From contig JAIRVP010000069.1 in NCBI GenBank assembly GCA_031253835.1, positions 20,792 through 84,791 on the forward strand: a stretch of DNA of 64,000 bases, in the 5' to 3' direction. Below, in pieces: positions 56,088 through 64,000 of the stretch. How positions within the stretch are numbered: the stretch's first letter is position 1; each line of letters begins with the position of its first letter. The notes beneath the pieces were generated by a model. It was not told the origin of the DNA and did not search any database. It worked only from the letters and a program-made list of their open reading frames with translations. The stretch comes from Burkholderia sp. Its GTDB lineage: Bacteria; Pseudomonadota; Gammaproteobacteria; Burkholderiales; Burkholderiaceae. A program made the position numbers and the translations under genes.

Positions 56088-56390
56088 GTAAGGACCTCGT
56101 TCAAGTGGGTTGAAGACCGCCGGGCGACACTGCGGAATTAATCCTTCGCCCGGAATTGGTCTGGATTATAGGAAATGAATCGCGTCCGGGAGGGTCAACG
56201 ATTGTTAAATTTGAATGGCTGACGAATGCCCTTTATTAGAATAAGTCCGCATTCTCGATATAGCCAAATCGGTTAAAGATGACAGCATTTATTTCGAAGT
56301 GCAGGGCGGCAGTGCGGATGGTGGCGTAACGGGTGTGGGTGTCCCGGCCGGATGAGCCGGAGCCGCATCATCGAAAAGGGGAGTCGAAAA
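56088..56390. promoter_or_regulatory. AT-rich divergent region aqpZ / H-NS gene
   Basis: This 303-base gap is markedly AT-rich for this genome, notably 56150-56290, a composition that H-NS-type proteins prefer, so autoregulation is possible. A candidate promoter for the H-NS gene is TTGAAT (56211-56216), a 17-base spacer and TATTAG (56234-56239). No gene is seen. Confidence 0.5.
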
Positions 56391-56687
56391 ATGTCTCAAT
56401 ACGCGAAACTCAAGGCGCAGATCGCCGATCTGCAGGCCCAGGCGGACGACGTGCGCCGCCAGGAAGTGGCGGCGGTCATTGCCGACGTCCAGCGAATGAT
56501 TGCGGAATACGGCCTGACGGCCCAGGACCTGGGCTTCGCGGAACGGGCACGGCGCGGGCGCCCGCCGAAGAAGGCGCCGCTGCCGCCGAAATACCGCGAT
56601 CCGAAGTCGGGTGCAACCTGGAGCGGGCGCGGCAAGCCGCCGAATTGGATCGTTGGGAAAAACCGCGATCGTTTCCTGATCGAATGA
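56391..56687 (+). CDS. H-NS family nucleoid-associated protein
   Basis: A 98-residue DNA-binding protein. The N-terminal half (about 1-45) is a coiled-coil oligomerisation region (YAKLKAQIADLQAQADDVRR). The C-terminal half carries the AT-hook-like ARRGRPPKK and the H-NS core YRDPKSGATWSGRGKPPNW. It is of the short betaproteobacterial type and silences or organises AT-rich DNA. AAGGGGAG precedes ATG 56391. The AT-rich leader suggests it controls itself. Confidence 0.93.
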   Translation: MSQYAKLKAQIADLQAQADDVRRQEVAAVIADVQRMIAEYGLTAQDLGFAERARRGRPPKKAPLPPKYRDPKSGATWSGRGKPPNWIVGKNRDRFLIE

Positions 56688-56702
56688 CCGGAAGCCAAAA
56701 AG

Positions 56703-56737
56703 AAAGAGCCGCATCGACGATGCGGCTCTTTTGTTTT
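56703..56737. terminator. Terminator shared by the H-NS gene and the convergent glycosyltransferase
   Basis: AAAGAGCCGCAT-CGACG-ATGCGGCTCTTT followed by TGTTTT on the plus strand, and preceded by A residues, so it works in both directions. Confidence 0.88.
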
Positions 56738-56790
56738 ACGCGCCGATTTCGGCGCGGATTTTACCGAATATTTCGGCGTGGATTTCCGTA

Positions 56791-57855
56791 TCAGGCACCG
56801 GCGACCCGGCGCAATACCGGTTGCTTGGTCGCCGTGCAAAGCGATTCGTAAGTTTCGACATAACGCTGCGCCATTGCCTTCGAGCTGAAACGCGTGTCGA
56901 AACGCTGGCGGATCGCGGTGCGCGACAGCGTGTCGATCCGGTGCAGCGCGCCGACCGCGCCCTGCACGTCCTCGACGATGAAGCCGGTCACGCCGTCCTC
57001 GATCACTTCCGGCACCGACCCGCGGTTGAACGCGACGACCGGCGTGCCGCAGGCCATTGCCTCGATCATCACGAGGCCGAACGGCTCCGGCCAGTCGATC
57101 GGGAACAGCAGCGCCTTCGCGCCGGACAGGAACGCGGGCTTTTGCGCCTCGTTGATCTCGCCGATGAACTCGACATGCGCCTCGCCGAGCAGCGGCTCGA
57201 TCACTTCCTTGAAATAGTCGGCGTCGGCCTTGTCGACCTTCGCGGCGATCTTCAGCGGCAGCCCGCTTTGCGCGGCGATCCGGATCGCGGTGTCGACACG
57301 CTTTTCGGGACAGATCCGGCCGAGGAACGCGAGGTATTCGGGTTTCACGCCCGGCTGCGGCGTGAGCAGCGTGTCGGGCAGCCCGTGATACACGGTGCCG
57401 GCCCACGCGGCCTGCGGCAGCGGCTTGCGCTGGTTGTTCGAGATCGACACGACCGGCGCGTCCGGGAACGCGTCGAACACCGGCTGCAGTTCCGGCAGGT
57501 CGAGGCGGCCGTGCAGCGTCGTCACGTACGGCGTGTCGAGGCGCGACATCAGCGGGAACGGCAGGTAGTCGAGGTGGAAGTGCAGCACGTCGAATTCGTG
57601 CGCGACCCGGGCGACCTGCTCGAGGAGCCGCATGTGGGGCGCCATCGAATCGCGGATCGACGGGTCGAGCCGCAGCGCGCGCGGCCACGCCGCCTCGAGA
57701 CGGGCCGACGTGACGGAGTCGCCGCTGGCGAACAGCGTCACGTCATGGCCGAGTTCGACGAGCGCCTCGGTGAGGTAGGACACGACACGCTCGGTGCCGC
57801 CGTAGAGTTTCGGCGGAACGGCTTCGTAAAGCGGCGCGATCTGGGCAATTCGCAT
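56791..57855 (-). CDS. Glycosyltransferase, GT4-like
   Basis: A 354-residue GT-B retaining glycosyltransferase. The N-terminal acceptor domain begins MRIAQIAPLYEAVPPKLYGG and TERVVSYLTEALVELGHDVT; the donor domain has FLGRICPEKRVDTAIRIA and the E-x7-E motif in LVMIEAMACGTPVVAFNRGS. ATG 57855 has GGAG seven bases upstream, which decides against the longer frame to 58083. It stands alone between the H-NS gene and flhDC. Its sugar and acceptor are unknown. Confidence 0.9.
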   Translation of the reverse strand: MRIAQIAPLYEAVPPKLYGGTERVVSYLTEALVELGHDVTLFASGDSVTSARLEAAWPRALRLDPSIRDSMAPHMRLLEQVARVAHEFDVLHFHLDYLPFPLMSRLDTPYVTTLHGRLDLPELQPVFDAFPDAPVVSISNNQRKPLPQAAWAGTVYHGLPDTLLTPQPGVKPEYLAFLGRICPEKRVDTAIRIAAQSGLPLKIAAKVDKADADYFKEVIEPLLGEAHVEFIGEINEAQKPAFLSGAKALLFPIDWPEPFGLVMIEAMACGTPVVAFNRGSVPEVIEDGVTGFIVEDVQGAVGALHRIDTLSRTAIRQRFDTRFSSKAMAQRYVETYESLCTATKQPVLRRVAGA

Positions 57856-58066
57856 GGGTGTTCTCCGGTTTCGATCCGTGGACGCCTTGGCGCCGATATG
57901 GATCCCATACAACGTGGCGGAACTCGCCGACGCACGCGTTTGGCGGTACGTGGCCGGGCCCTGGACGGGGTGCGCGGGGCGCCGGACGGCAAGCTGCGGG
58001 GCGGGCCGGCACGGCTCGCGCCGCCGCCCATTGGAGTCCATTATCGATATCGCCCTGAGGGGTTCG

Positions 58067-58084
58067 AGTGTTTTTTCAAACACT
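58067..58084. repeat. Dyad upstream of the flhDC promoter
   Basis: AGTGTTT-TTTC-AAACACT, a perfect 7-bp inverted repeat 83 bases before the -35 element. It could be an operator or a terminator-like hairpin. Confidence 0.45.
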
Positions 58085-58166
58085 TAAGGCTTGTTACACG
58101 ATGAAATACGCGAAAACCCCGAGAAAAAGGGCGCGGAATCATGAATCGATATGACCGCAACTATTG

Positions 58167-58194
58167 TTGCGCTATCGTGAAAAACCACTATAAT
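58167..58194 (+). promoter_or_regulatory. Sigma-70 promoter of flhDC
   Basis: TTGCGC (58167-58172), a 16-base spacer and a perfect TATAAT (58189-58194). The leader to ATG 58520 would be about 320 bases, long as in other flhDC operons, where the leader is a target of post-transcriptional control. Confidence 0.7.
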
Positions 58195-58519
58195 TTTTAC
58201 CGATCCGATTGTCGGCAGCCCTGCCGGCAAGCCTTCCGCTACCAAGCGGCGGCCATCGGCGCCCTCACAGCCGAATGTGCGCTGTCACCCGCTTTCCCGA
58301 TTACCCCTTTCAATTCGCTTTGTCGGAAAAATTCCTACACGGTTTACAGACAAATCCTGCATGGCATACGCCACTTCGCTGATACCGGCATAAATGCCGT
58401 TTGGCCAAAATTCGCCCTGTAAGACTATAAACGAGCCGACCGAGCGCCAAGAGCGCTCCGAGCGAGCAAACGTTTTCATAACACGAATGGCCAAAGCAAA
58501 GCTCTTTAACGGGGGAATC

Positions 58520-58840
58520 ATGAGCGCTACCAGCGAAATGCTCAGTGAGATCAAAGAGGTCAACCTGTCGTACCTCCTCCTCGCGCAACGACTGCTGCGG
58601 GAAGACAAGGCGATGGGCATGTTCCGGATGGGCATTTCCCAGGAACTCGCCGACGTGCTCGCAAACCTCACGCTCGCACAGACCGTGAAGCTTGCCGCGT
58701 CGAACCAGATGCTGTGCCGCTTCCGCTTCGACGATCACGCGCTGCTGTCGTCGCTCGCCGACAAGGGCCGTAGCGATGTCGTCGCGCATGCCCACTCGGC
58801 CATCCTGATGGCCGGGCAGCAGGTCGAAAGCGTCCGCTGA
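58520..58840 (+). CDS. flhD: Flagellar master regulator subunit FlhD
   Basis: A 106-residue helical protein which, with FlhC, activates class II flagellar genes through sigma-70. SEMLSEIKEVNLSYLLLAQR and the ISQELADVLANLTLAQTVKL stretch are strongly FlhD-like. GGGGGAA precedes ATG 58520; the longer frame from 58394 lies in the leader. It is followed by flhC after 93 bases. Confidence 0.96.
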   Translation: MSATSEMLSEIKEVNLSYLLLAQRLLREDKAMGMFRMGISQELADVLANLTLAQTVKLAASNQMLCRFRFDDHALLSSLADKGRSDVVAHAHSAILMAGQQVESVR

Positions 58841-58933
58841 TCCATCCCGCCTTGCGTTGTGTCCCGGCGTGCCGCGCCGGTAGGCAGCGTATTGGCCATC
58901 CATCCGAACAACGTCAAGCGGACGGTTATCACC

Positions 58934-59488
58934 ATGGCAAGCAAAAGCGTCGTGATCGAGGTGAAGGAAATCACCCTCGCCATCGAACTGATCGAACTGG
59001 GCGCCCGGCTGCAGCTGCTGGAGGCGGAGACGAGCCTGTCGCGGGACCGTCTGATCAAGCTGTACAAGGAACTGAAGGGCGTGTCGCCGCCGAAGGGGAT
59101 GCTGCCGTTCTCGACCGACTGGTTCATGACGTGGCAGCCGAACATCCACTCGTCGCTGTTCTACAACATCTACCGGTTCATGCAGGACCACGGCCGCTGC
59201 GACCCGATCCAGTCGATCGTGAAGGCGTACCGGCTCTATCAGGAGCACGTGAACCTGTCCGGCGACGAGGCCGCGCTGAGCCTCACGCGGGCGTGGACGC
59301 TCGTGCGCTTCTTCGATTCGGGGATGCTGCAGATGACCCCGTGCACGCGCTGCGGCGGCCATTTCGTCGCGCATGCGCATGATCCGCATCAAGGTTTCGT
59401 GTGCGGCCTGTGCCAGCCGCCGTCGCGCGCCGGCAAGACCCGCAAGGCCGCCGCCGCGCGCGCCGAACTGGCTGCCGCCGCGGCCTGA
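58934..59488 (+). CDS. flhC: Flagellar master regulator subunit FlhC
   Basis: A 184-residue DNA-binding partner of FlhD. The central FSTDWFMTWQPNIHSSLFYN is the FlhC hallmark, and the zinc site is made by two Cys pairs, PCTRCGGHF and FVCGLCQPP. The C-terminus is an Ala/Lys-rich tail. ATG 58934 gives the family start MASKSVVIEVKEITLAIELI; the frame continues upstream without similarity. Confidence 0.96.
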   Translation: MASKSVVIEVKEITLAIELIELGARLQLLEAETSLSRDRLIKLYKELKGVSPPKGMLPFSTDWFMTWQPNIHSSLFYNIYRFMQDHGRCDPIQSIVKAYRLYQEHVNLSGDEAALSLTRAWTLVRFFDSGMLQMTPCTRCGGHFVAHAHDPHQGFVCGLCQPPSRAGKTRKAAAARAELAAAAA

Positions 59489-59594
59489 GCGCCGGGCCGG
59501 GCAGGGCCGGGCGGGGCGCGGGCGGTTGCCGCGGGCCGCGCGAATCGCCCGTGCATTGCTGGTAAACACCGTCGGGCCGCCGCCGGGCGGCCGC

Positions 59595-59621
59595 GAAAGT
59601 TTTCCTGCCGACTGCCGTAAA
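59595..59621 (+). promoter_or_regulatory. Sigma-28 promoter of motAB
   Basis: GAAAGTTT (7 of 8 to TAAAGTTT), exactly 11 bases, then GCCGTAAA (6 of 8 to GCCGATAA). It lies 48 bases before the motA start and shares the unusual GCCGT-n-AA -10 with the fliC promoter. Confidence 0.75.
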
Positions 59622-59668
59622 CCTGTTTAACGGCGGTCTTCCCGCCGGTCTTTCGTGAGGGACAGGCA

Positions 59669-60529
59669 GTGCTGATTATCGTGGGAACACTCGTGACGCT
59701 GTTGTCCGTCTTCGGCGGCTATGCGCTGGCAGGCGGGCATCTGGGCGCATTGATCCAGCCGGTCGAGATCCTGATGATCGCGGGCGCCGGCGTCGGCGCA
59801 TTCATCCTCGGCAACGGCGGCAAGACCATCAAGGCCACGCTGCGCGTGCTGCCGACGCTCTTCAAGGGGTCGAAGTACACGAAGGACGTCTACATGGAGC
59901 TGATGGCGCTGCTTTACGTGCTGCTGGCGAAGGCACGCAAGGAAGGCACGCTGACGCTCGAGGCCGACATCGACGATCCGGAAAAGAGCCCGATCTTCAC
60001 GCAATACCCGAAGATCCTCGCCGATCATCACATCGTCGAATTCCTGACCGACTACCTGCGCCTGATGGTGGGCGGCAACATGAACGCGTTCGAGATCGAG
60101 AGCCTGATGGACGAGGAGATCGAGACGCACCACGCGGAAGGCGAAGGCCCCGCGCACGCACTGATGCGCGTCGGCGACGCGATGCCGGCGTTCGGTATCG
60201 TCGCGGCCGTGATGGGCGTCGTGCACACGATGGCGTCGGCCGACAAGCCGCCGGCGGTGCTCGGCGCGATGATCGCGCAGGCGCTGGTCGGCACCTTCCT
60301 CGGGATCCTGCTGTCGTACGGGCTGATCGGGCCGCTCGCGAGCCTCGCGGAGCAGCGCGTCGCCGAGTCGACCAAGATGTTCCAGTGCATCAAGGTGACG
60401 ATCCTCGCGACGCTGAACGGCTATGCGCCGGCGATTGCGGTCGAATTCGGCCGCAAGGTGCTGTTCTCGACCGAGCGCCCGTCGTTCTCGGAGCTCGAAG
60501 AGCACGTGCGCCGCGTGAAGGCGAAGTGA
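59669..60529 (+). CDS. motA: Flagellar motor stator protein MotA
   Basis: A 286-residue inner-membrane stator subunit of the proton-driven motor. Four helices are expected; the first begins at LIIVGTLVTLLSVFGGYALA and the last two surround MPAFGIVAAVMGVVHTMASA and LVGTFLGILLSYGLIGPLAS. The cytoplasmic loop carries the charged residues that touch FliG. The gene starts the motA-motB-cheY-cheA run and is preceded by a sigma-28 promoter. Confidence 0.97.
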   Translation: MLIIVGTLVTLLSVFGGYALAGGHLGALIQPVEILMIAGAGVGAFILGNGGKTIKATLRVLPTLFKGSKYTKDVYMELMALLYVLLAKARKEGTLTLEADIDDPEKSPIFTQYPKILADHHIVEFLTDYLRLMVGGNMNAFEIESLMDEEIETHHAEGEGPAHALMRVGDAMPAFGIVAAVMGVVHTMASADKPPAVLGAMIAQALVGTFLGILLSYGLIGPLASLAEQRVAESTKMFQCIKVTILATLNGYAPAIAVEFGRKVLFSTERPSFSELEEHVRRVKAK

Positions 60530-60542
60530 CGCGGAGCGCACG

Positions 60543-61562
60543 ATGAGCAAGAGCAAGGATCGCGCGATCGTCGTCAAGCGGGTGGCCCCGGCGAAGAAGG
60601 GCCACCACGGCGGCGCATGGAAGCTCGCGTACGCGGACTTCATGACCGCGATGATGGCGTTCTTCCTGTTGATGTGGCTGCTGAGTTCGGTCACGCCCGT
60701 GCAGCTGAAGGGGATCGCCGAATACTTCAACACGCCGCTGAAGGCCGCGCTGCTCGGCAGCGGCGACCGCAATTCGCAGGACTCCAGCATTCTCAACGCC
60801 GGCGGCCGCGACCTGTCGAGCGTCGACGCCGGCACGCTGCGCCGCACCGACGGCACGACGCAGCTCGCCGATCGCGTCGCGAAGGCCGGCGACGACCACA
60901 CGCGCTCGCAGGCGCAGGGCGCGCAGGACCGGCTCGAGCAGACGCGCCTGCACGACCTGCAGATCAAGCTGATGGCCGCGATCGAGGCCAACCCGACGCT
61001 GCGCCAGTTCAAGCAGCAGATCCGCATCGACTCGACGCTGATGGGGCTGCGCATCGAGATCGTCGATACGCAGAAGCGGCCGATGTTCGCGATGTCGAGC
61101 GACCGCGTCGAGCCGTACATGCGTGACATCCTGCGCGAGATCGGCAAGACGCTGAACGACGTGCCGAACCGGATCATCGTCCAGGGCCACACCGACGCCG
61201 TGCCGTACGCGGGCGGCGAGGGCGGCTACAGCAACTGGGAACTGTCGGCCGACCGCGCGAACGCATCGCGCCGCGAGCTGATCTCCGGCGGCATGGACGA
61301 GGCGAAAGTGCTGCGCGTGCTCGGCCTCGCGTCGACGCAGAACCTGAACAAGGCCGACCCGCTCGATCCGGAAAACCGCCGGATCAGCGTGATCGTGCTG
61401 AACCGCAAATCCGAAGAGGCGCTGATGCGCGACGACGCAACGACCACGACGCTGTCGGCCGATGCGGCCGGCTCGAAGCAGCTCGCGCAGCAGCTCGGCG
61501 GCGCGGCGCCGGCCGTGCGTCCGGCGCTCGCGGCGTCCGCCGTCGCCGTGCCGAAACCCTGA
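60543..61562 (+). CDS. motB: Flagellar motor stator protein MotB
   Basis: A 339-residue partner of MotA. One transmembrane helix (about 29-50) carries the proton-accepting Asp32 in AYADFMTAMMAFFLLMWLLS. A plug/linker region follows, then the periplasmic OmpA-like peptidoglycan-binding domain (RIIVQGHTDAVPYAGGEGG, then NWELSADRANASRRELI). The C-terminal 40 residues are Ala-rich. It starts 13 bases after motA. Confidence 0.97.
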   Translation: MSKSKDRAIVVKRVAPAKKGHHGGAWKLAYADFMTAMMAFFLLMWLLSSVTPVQLKGIAEYFNTPLKAALLGSGDRNSQDSSILNAGGRDLSSVDAGTLRRTDGTTQLADRVAKAGDDHTRSQAQGAQDRLEQTRLHDLQIKLMAAIEANPTLRQFKQQIRIDSTLMGLRIEIVDTQKRPMFAMSSDRVEPYMRDILREIGKTLNDVPNRIIVQGHTDAVPYAGGEGGYSNWELSADRANASRRELISGGMDEAKVLRVLGLASTQNLNKADPLDPENRRISVIVLNRKSEEALMRDDATTTTLSADAAGSKQLAQQLGGAAPAVRPALAASAVAVPKP

Positions 61563-61591
61563 TACCGACAAGACCTGCTTCCGAGACAGAC

Positions 61592-61969
61592 ATGATCCGA
61601 ACCATTCTCGCCATCGACGACTCCGCGACCATGCGTGCACTGCTGCAGGCGACGCTTGCACAGGCAGGCTACGACGTGACGGTGGCGCCGGACGGCGAAG
61701 CCGGCTTCGACATGGCCGCGACCGCGCCGTACGACCTGGTGCTGACCGACCAGAACATGCCGCGCAAGAACGGGCTCGAGGTGATCGCCGCACTGCGCAA
61801 GCTGACCGCGTATGTGGACACGCCGATCCTCGTGCTGACAACCGAGGGCAGCGATGCCTTCAAGGACGCCGCGCGCGACGCGGGCGCGACCGGCTGGATC
61901 GAGAAACCGATCGACCCGGCCGTGCTGGTCGACCTGGTCGCGACGCTGTCCGAGCCGGCCGCCTCCTGA
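61592..61969 (+). CDS. CheY-like response regulator
   Basis: A 125-residue single receiver domain. Acidic residues Asp9/Asp10 (ILAIDDSATMR), the phosphoacceptor Asp53 in LVLTDQNMPRKNG, the Thr in ILVLTTEGSD and the Lys in WIEKPIDP form a full active site. It lies between motB and cheA, so it is probably a chemotaxis regulator. Burkholderia usually has another cheY further along the operon, so this could be CheY1 with a modulatory role. Confidence 0.93.
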   Translation: MIRTILAIDDSATMRALLQATLAQAGYDVTVAPDGEAGFDMAATAPYDLVLTDQNMPRKNGLEVIAALRKLTAYVDTPILVLTTEGSDAFKDAARDAGATGWIEKPIDPAVLVDLVATLSEPAAS

Positions 61970-62002
61970 CATGAACGCGACGAATTCAACCGGTGACCGG
62001 GC

Positions 62003-64000
62003 ATGACTCTCGACATCACTCAGTTCTACCAGACCTTTTTCGACGAAGCGGACGAGCTGCTCGCGCAGATGGAGCAGCTGCTGCTGAATCTCGACGTCGA
62101 CTCGCCCGACCCCGAAGACCTGGCCGCGATCTTCCGCGCCGCGCATTCGATCAAGGGCGGCGCGGCGACGTTCGGCTTCTCCGCGCTGACCGATACGACG
62201 CACATCCTCGAATCGCTGCTCGACCGCGCGCGCAACCATGAGCTGACGCTGACCAAGGACATGGTCGACGCGTTCCTCGAGACCAAGGACGTGCTGTCCG
62301 ACCAGCTCGCGGACTACCGCGCGAGCGCCGAACCGGACGCGGCCGCTGCCGCGACGATCTGCGCGAAGCTCGAACGGCTGAAGGCCGAGAGCGGCGCGGG
62401 TGCGCCGGCGGCTGCAGCCGCGCCGGTCGCCGCTGCCGTTGCGCCGGCCGTCGAACCGGCTGCCGGCGGCGATCGCGCGCCCGACCACGTGGTCGAGCAG
62501 GCCGTCGCGGCCGCGCATCCGGCGGGTGACGCCGGCGCCGGCGGCCCGCACCTGAAGATCACGCTGGTGGGCGTCGACGCGAAGGACCAGGCGCTGCTCA
62601 CCGAGGAACTCGGCAACCTCGGCCGGATCGTCGGCCGCGAGGAAGCGGGCGCCGACCTGTCGCTGTGGCTCGAATCCGACGTGCCGTCCGACGATATCGT
62701 CGCCGTGTGCTGCTTCGTGATCGACGAAAGCCAGATCCGCGTCGCGCACGGCACGGCGCCGGCCGCGCCGGCTGCGCCGTCTGCCGCGCAGGACACTGCG
62801 GCACCGGCTGCCGCACCGGCCGCCGCCGCGCAACCCGCGCGCGTCGAAGTATTTGCACCGCAGGCTGCCGCGCCGCAACCGGCCGCACCGGCACCGGCCC
62901 CCGTCGAGCCGGCCGCCGCGGCCGCTCCGGCCCGGCCGCAGCCGCCCGCGCCGCAACCGCAGGCCGAACACGCGGCGCCGGCCGCCGCGCACCACGACGA
63001 CAAGCGTGCGCGCCCGGCCGCCGCCGCCGCGTCGGGCGCCGAAGGCAGCTCGATCCGCGTCGGCGTCGAGAAGGTCGACCAGCTGATCAACCTCGTCGGC
63101 GAACTCGTGATCACGCAGGCGATGCTCGCGGAGACCGCGAGCGCGTTCGATCCGGCGCTGCACGACCGCCTGTTCAACGGAATGGCGCAGCTCGAGCGCA
63201 ACGCGCGCGACCTGCAGGAAGCGGTGATGTCGATCCGCATGATGCCGATGGACTACGTGTTCAGCCGCTTCCCGCGTCTCGTGCGCGACCTCGCCGGCAA
63301 GCTCGGCAAGCAGGTCGAGCTCGTCACGTTCGGCCAGGCGACCGAGCTCGACAAGAGCCTCATCGAGCGCATCATCGACCCGCTCACGCACCTCGTGCGC
63401 AACTCGCTCGACCACGGCATCGAGACCGTGGAGGCGCGCCGCGCCGCGGGCAAGGACGGCACGGGCCAGCTCGTGCTTTCCGCCGCGCACCACGGCGGCA
63501 ATATCGTGATCGAGGTGAGCGACGACGGCGCGGGCCTGCGCCGCGACAAGATCCTGGCCAAGGCGATCAAGCAGGGCATGCAGGTGAGCGAGACGATGAC
63601 CGACGAAGAGGTCTGGAACCTCATCTTCATGCCGGGCTTCTCGACCGCCGATCAGGTGACCGACGTCTCGGGCCGAGGTGTGGGCATGGACGTGGTCAAG
63701 CGCAACATCCAGTCGATGGGCGGCCATGTGGAGATCACCTCGCACGCGGGCAAGGGCACCACGACGCGCATCGTGCTGCCGCTCACGCTGGCGATTCTCG
63801 ATGGCATGTCGGTGAAGGTAGGCGAAGAAATTTTCATCCTGCCGCTGAACTTCGTGATGGAGTCGCTGCAGCCGCGCCACGAAGACATCTACACCGTCAC
63901 CAACGGCGACCGCGTGGTGCGCGTGCGCGGCGAATATCTGCCGCTCGTGGCGCTGCACCAGGTGTTCAACGTGGAAGGCGCGCGCACGGACCCCACACAA
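62003..64000 (+). CDS. cheA: Chemotaxis histidine kinase CheA, 3' end cut by the window
   Basis: The reading frame is open from ATG 62003 to the window end (666 codons; probably 70 to 100 more beyond). P1 has His48 in IFRAAHSIKGGAATFGF. A P2-like segment (about 178-250) is flanked by very Ala/Pro-rich linkers. P3 dimerisation follows at VDQLINLVGELVITQAMLAE, then the P4 kinase domain with N box HLVRNSLDHGIE, G1 SDDGAGLRR and G2 VSGRGVGMDVVK; the visible part ends in the P5 CheW-like domain. CheA phosphorylates CheY and CheB in response to chemoreceptors. It follows the CheY-like gene by 33 bases. Confidence 0.97.
   Translation, partial: MTLDITQFYQTFFDEADELLAQMEQLLLNLDVDSPDPEDLAAIFRAAHSIKGGAATFGFSALTDTTHILESLLDRARNHELTLTKDMVDAFLETKDVLSDQLADYRASAEPDAAAAATICAKLERLKAESGAGAPAAAAAPVAAAVAPAVEPAAGGDRAPDHVVEQAVAAAHPAGDAGAGGPHLKITLVGVDAKDQALLTEELGNLGRIVGREEAGADLSLWLESDVPSDDIVAVCCFVIDESQIRVAHGTAPAAPAAPSAAQDTAAPAAAPAAAAQPARVEVFAPQAAAPQPAAPAPAPVEPAAAAAPARPQPPAPQPQAEHAAPAAAHHDDKRARPAAAAASGAEGSSIRVGVEKVDQLINLVGELVITQAMLAETASAFDPALHDRLFNGMAQLERNARDLQEAVMSIRMMPMDYVFSRFPRLVRDLAGKLGKQVELVTFGQATELDKSLIERIIDPLTHLVRNSLDHGIETVEARRAAGKDGTGQLVLSAAHHGGNIVIEVSDDGAGLRRDKILAKAIKQGMQVSETMTDEEVWNLIFMPGFSTADQVTDVSGRGVGMDVVKRNIQSMGGHVEITSHAGKGTTTRIVLPLTLAILDGMSVKVGEEIFILPLNFVMESLQPRHEDIYTVTNGDRVVRVRGEYLPLVALHQVFNVEGARTDPTQ

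Larger units (their letters stand above)
57856..58519 (+). promoter_or_regulatory. Long regulatory region of flhDC
   Basis: A 664-base gap. The first 200 bases are GC-rich and would hold the promoter of the minus-strand glycosyltransferase. From 58065 the DNA is AT-rich and contains a hairpin and the flhDC promoter, then a leader of about 320 bases. The open frame at 58141-58422 covers the promoter itself and is not supported as a gene. Confidence 0.6.

Noticed and set aside
58141..58422. 93-codon plus-strand frame upstream of flhD
   Set aside because: It contains the TATAAT promoter, has no ribosome binding site and no family similarity.
61226..64000. Minus-strand open frame of 924 codons opposite cheA and motB
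   Set aside because: Shadow composition; real chemotaxis genes cover the same bases on the plus strand.

Overview
The window is a GC-rich bacterial chromosome segment whose proteins and gene order suggest Burkholderia, most likely the B. cepacia complex, on the primary chromosome. The clues are the order flhDC-motAB-cheY-cheA, a fliC-fliD-fliT block beside TPR-type glycosyltransferases, a glycine-riboswitch gcvTHP operon, and an eat-eutBC/EutR ethanolamine island. This assignment comes from family knowledge; no database search was run.

Region 1 (1-10568) is ethanolamine use. It holds a permease cut by the window start, both subunits of ethanolamine ammonia-lyase, an aldehyde dehydrogenase for the acetaldehyde, two small FMN-barrel proteins flanking that dehydrogenase, and an EutR-like AraC regulator. 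A LysR regulator with a divergent DHA2 drug-efflux gene sits inside the island. The dehydrogenase has a near-perfect sigma-54 promoter, and a weaker sigma-54-like match precedes the regulator.

Region 2 (10617-29771) is mostly metabolism and housekeeping: a TPP enzyme translationally coupled to a heptosyltransferase-like gene, L-serine dehydratase, an exported alginate-lyase-like protein, the glycine cleavage genes gcvT-gcvH-gcvP behind a tandem glycine riboswitch, a small lipoprotein, a Gfo/Idh/MocA oxidoreductase, an SGNH hydrolase, Rep helicase, a dihaem cytochrome c, tRNA-Arg(CCG), an XRE regulator, and a membrane protein with a Ser/Cys tail.

Region 3 (29842-48088) is the most interesting part and looks like a flagellin glycosylation locus. 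A minus-strand operon encodes two methyltransferases, an FAD oxidoreductase, a WbqC-like protein, a sugar-nucleotide aminotransferase and a 1122-residue multidomain glycosyltransferase. Divergent from it are three tandem TPR/O-GlcNAc-transferase-like genes of growing length, then a short relic that looks like the start of a fourth. Next come fliT, fliD and a short 272-residue flagellin gene. The likely logic is that the operon makes a modified 4-amino-6-deoxy sugar and the TPR enzymes place it on Ser/Thr of flagellin.

Region 4 (48611-57855) holds rpsU, a Fur-controlled TonB receptor with a divergent PepSY protein, tag, a BadF-type kinase, a Cof-type HAD phosphatase, aqpZ, an H-NS family protein and a GT4-like glycosyltransferase. 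Region 5 (58167-64000) is the flagellar master switch and motor/chemotaxis start: flhDC behind a long leader, motAB behind a sigma-28 promoter, a CheY-like regulator, and cheA cut by the window end. No CRISPR array, insertion sequence, prophage or rRNA was seen.
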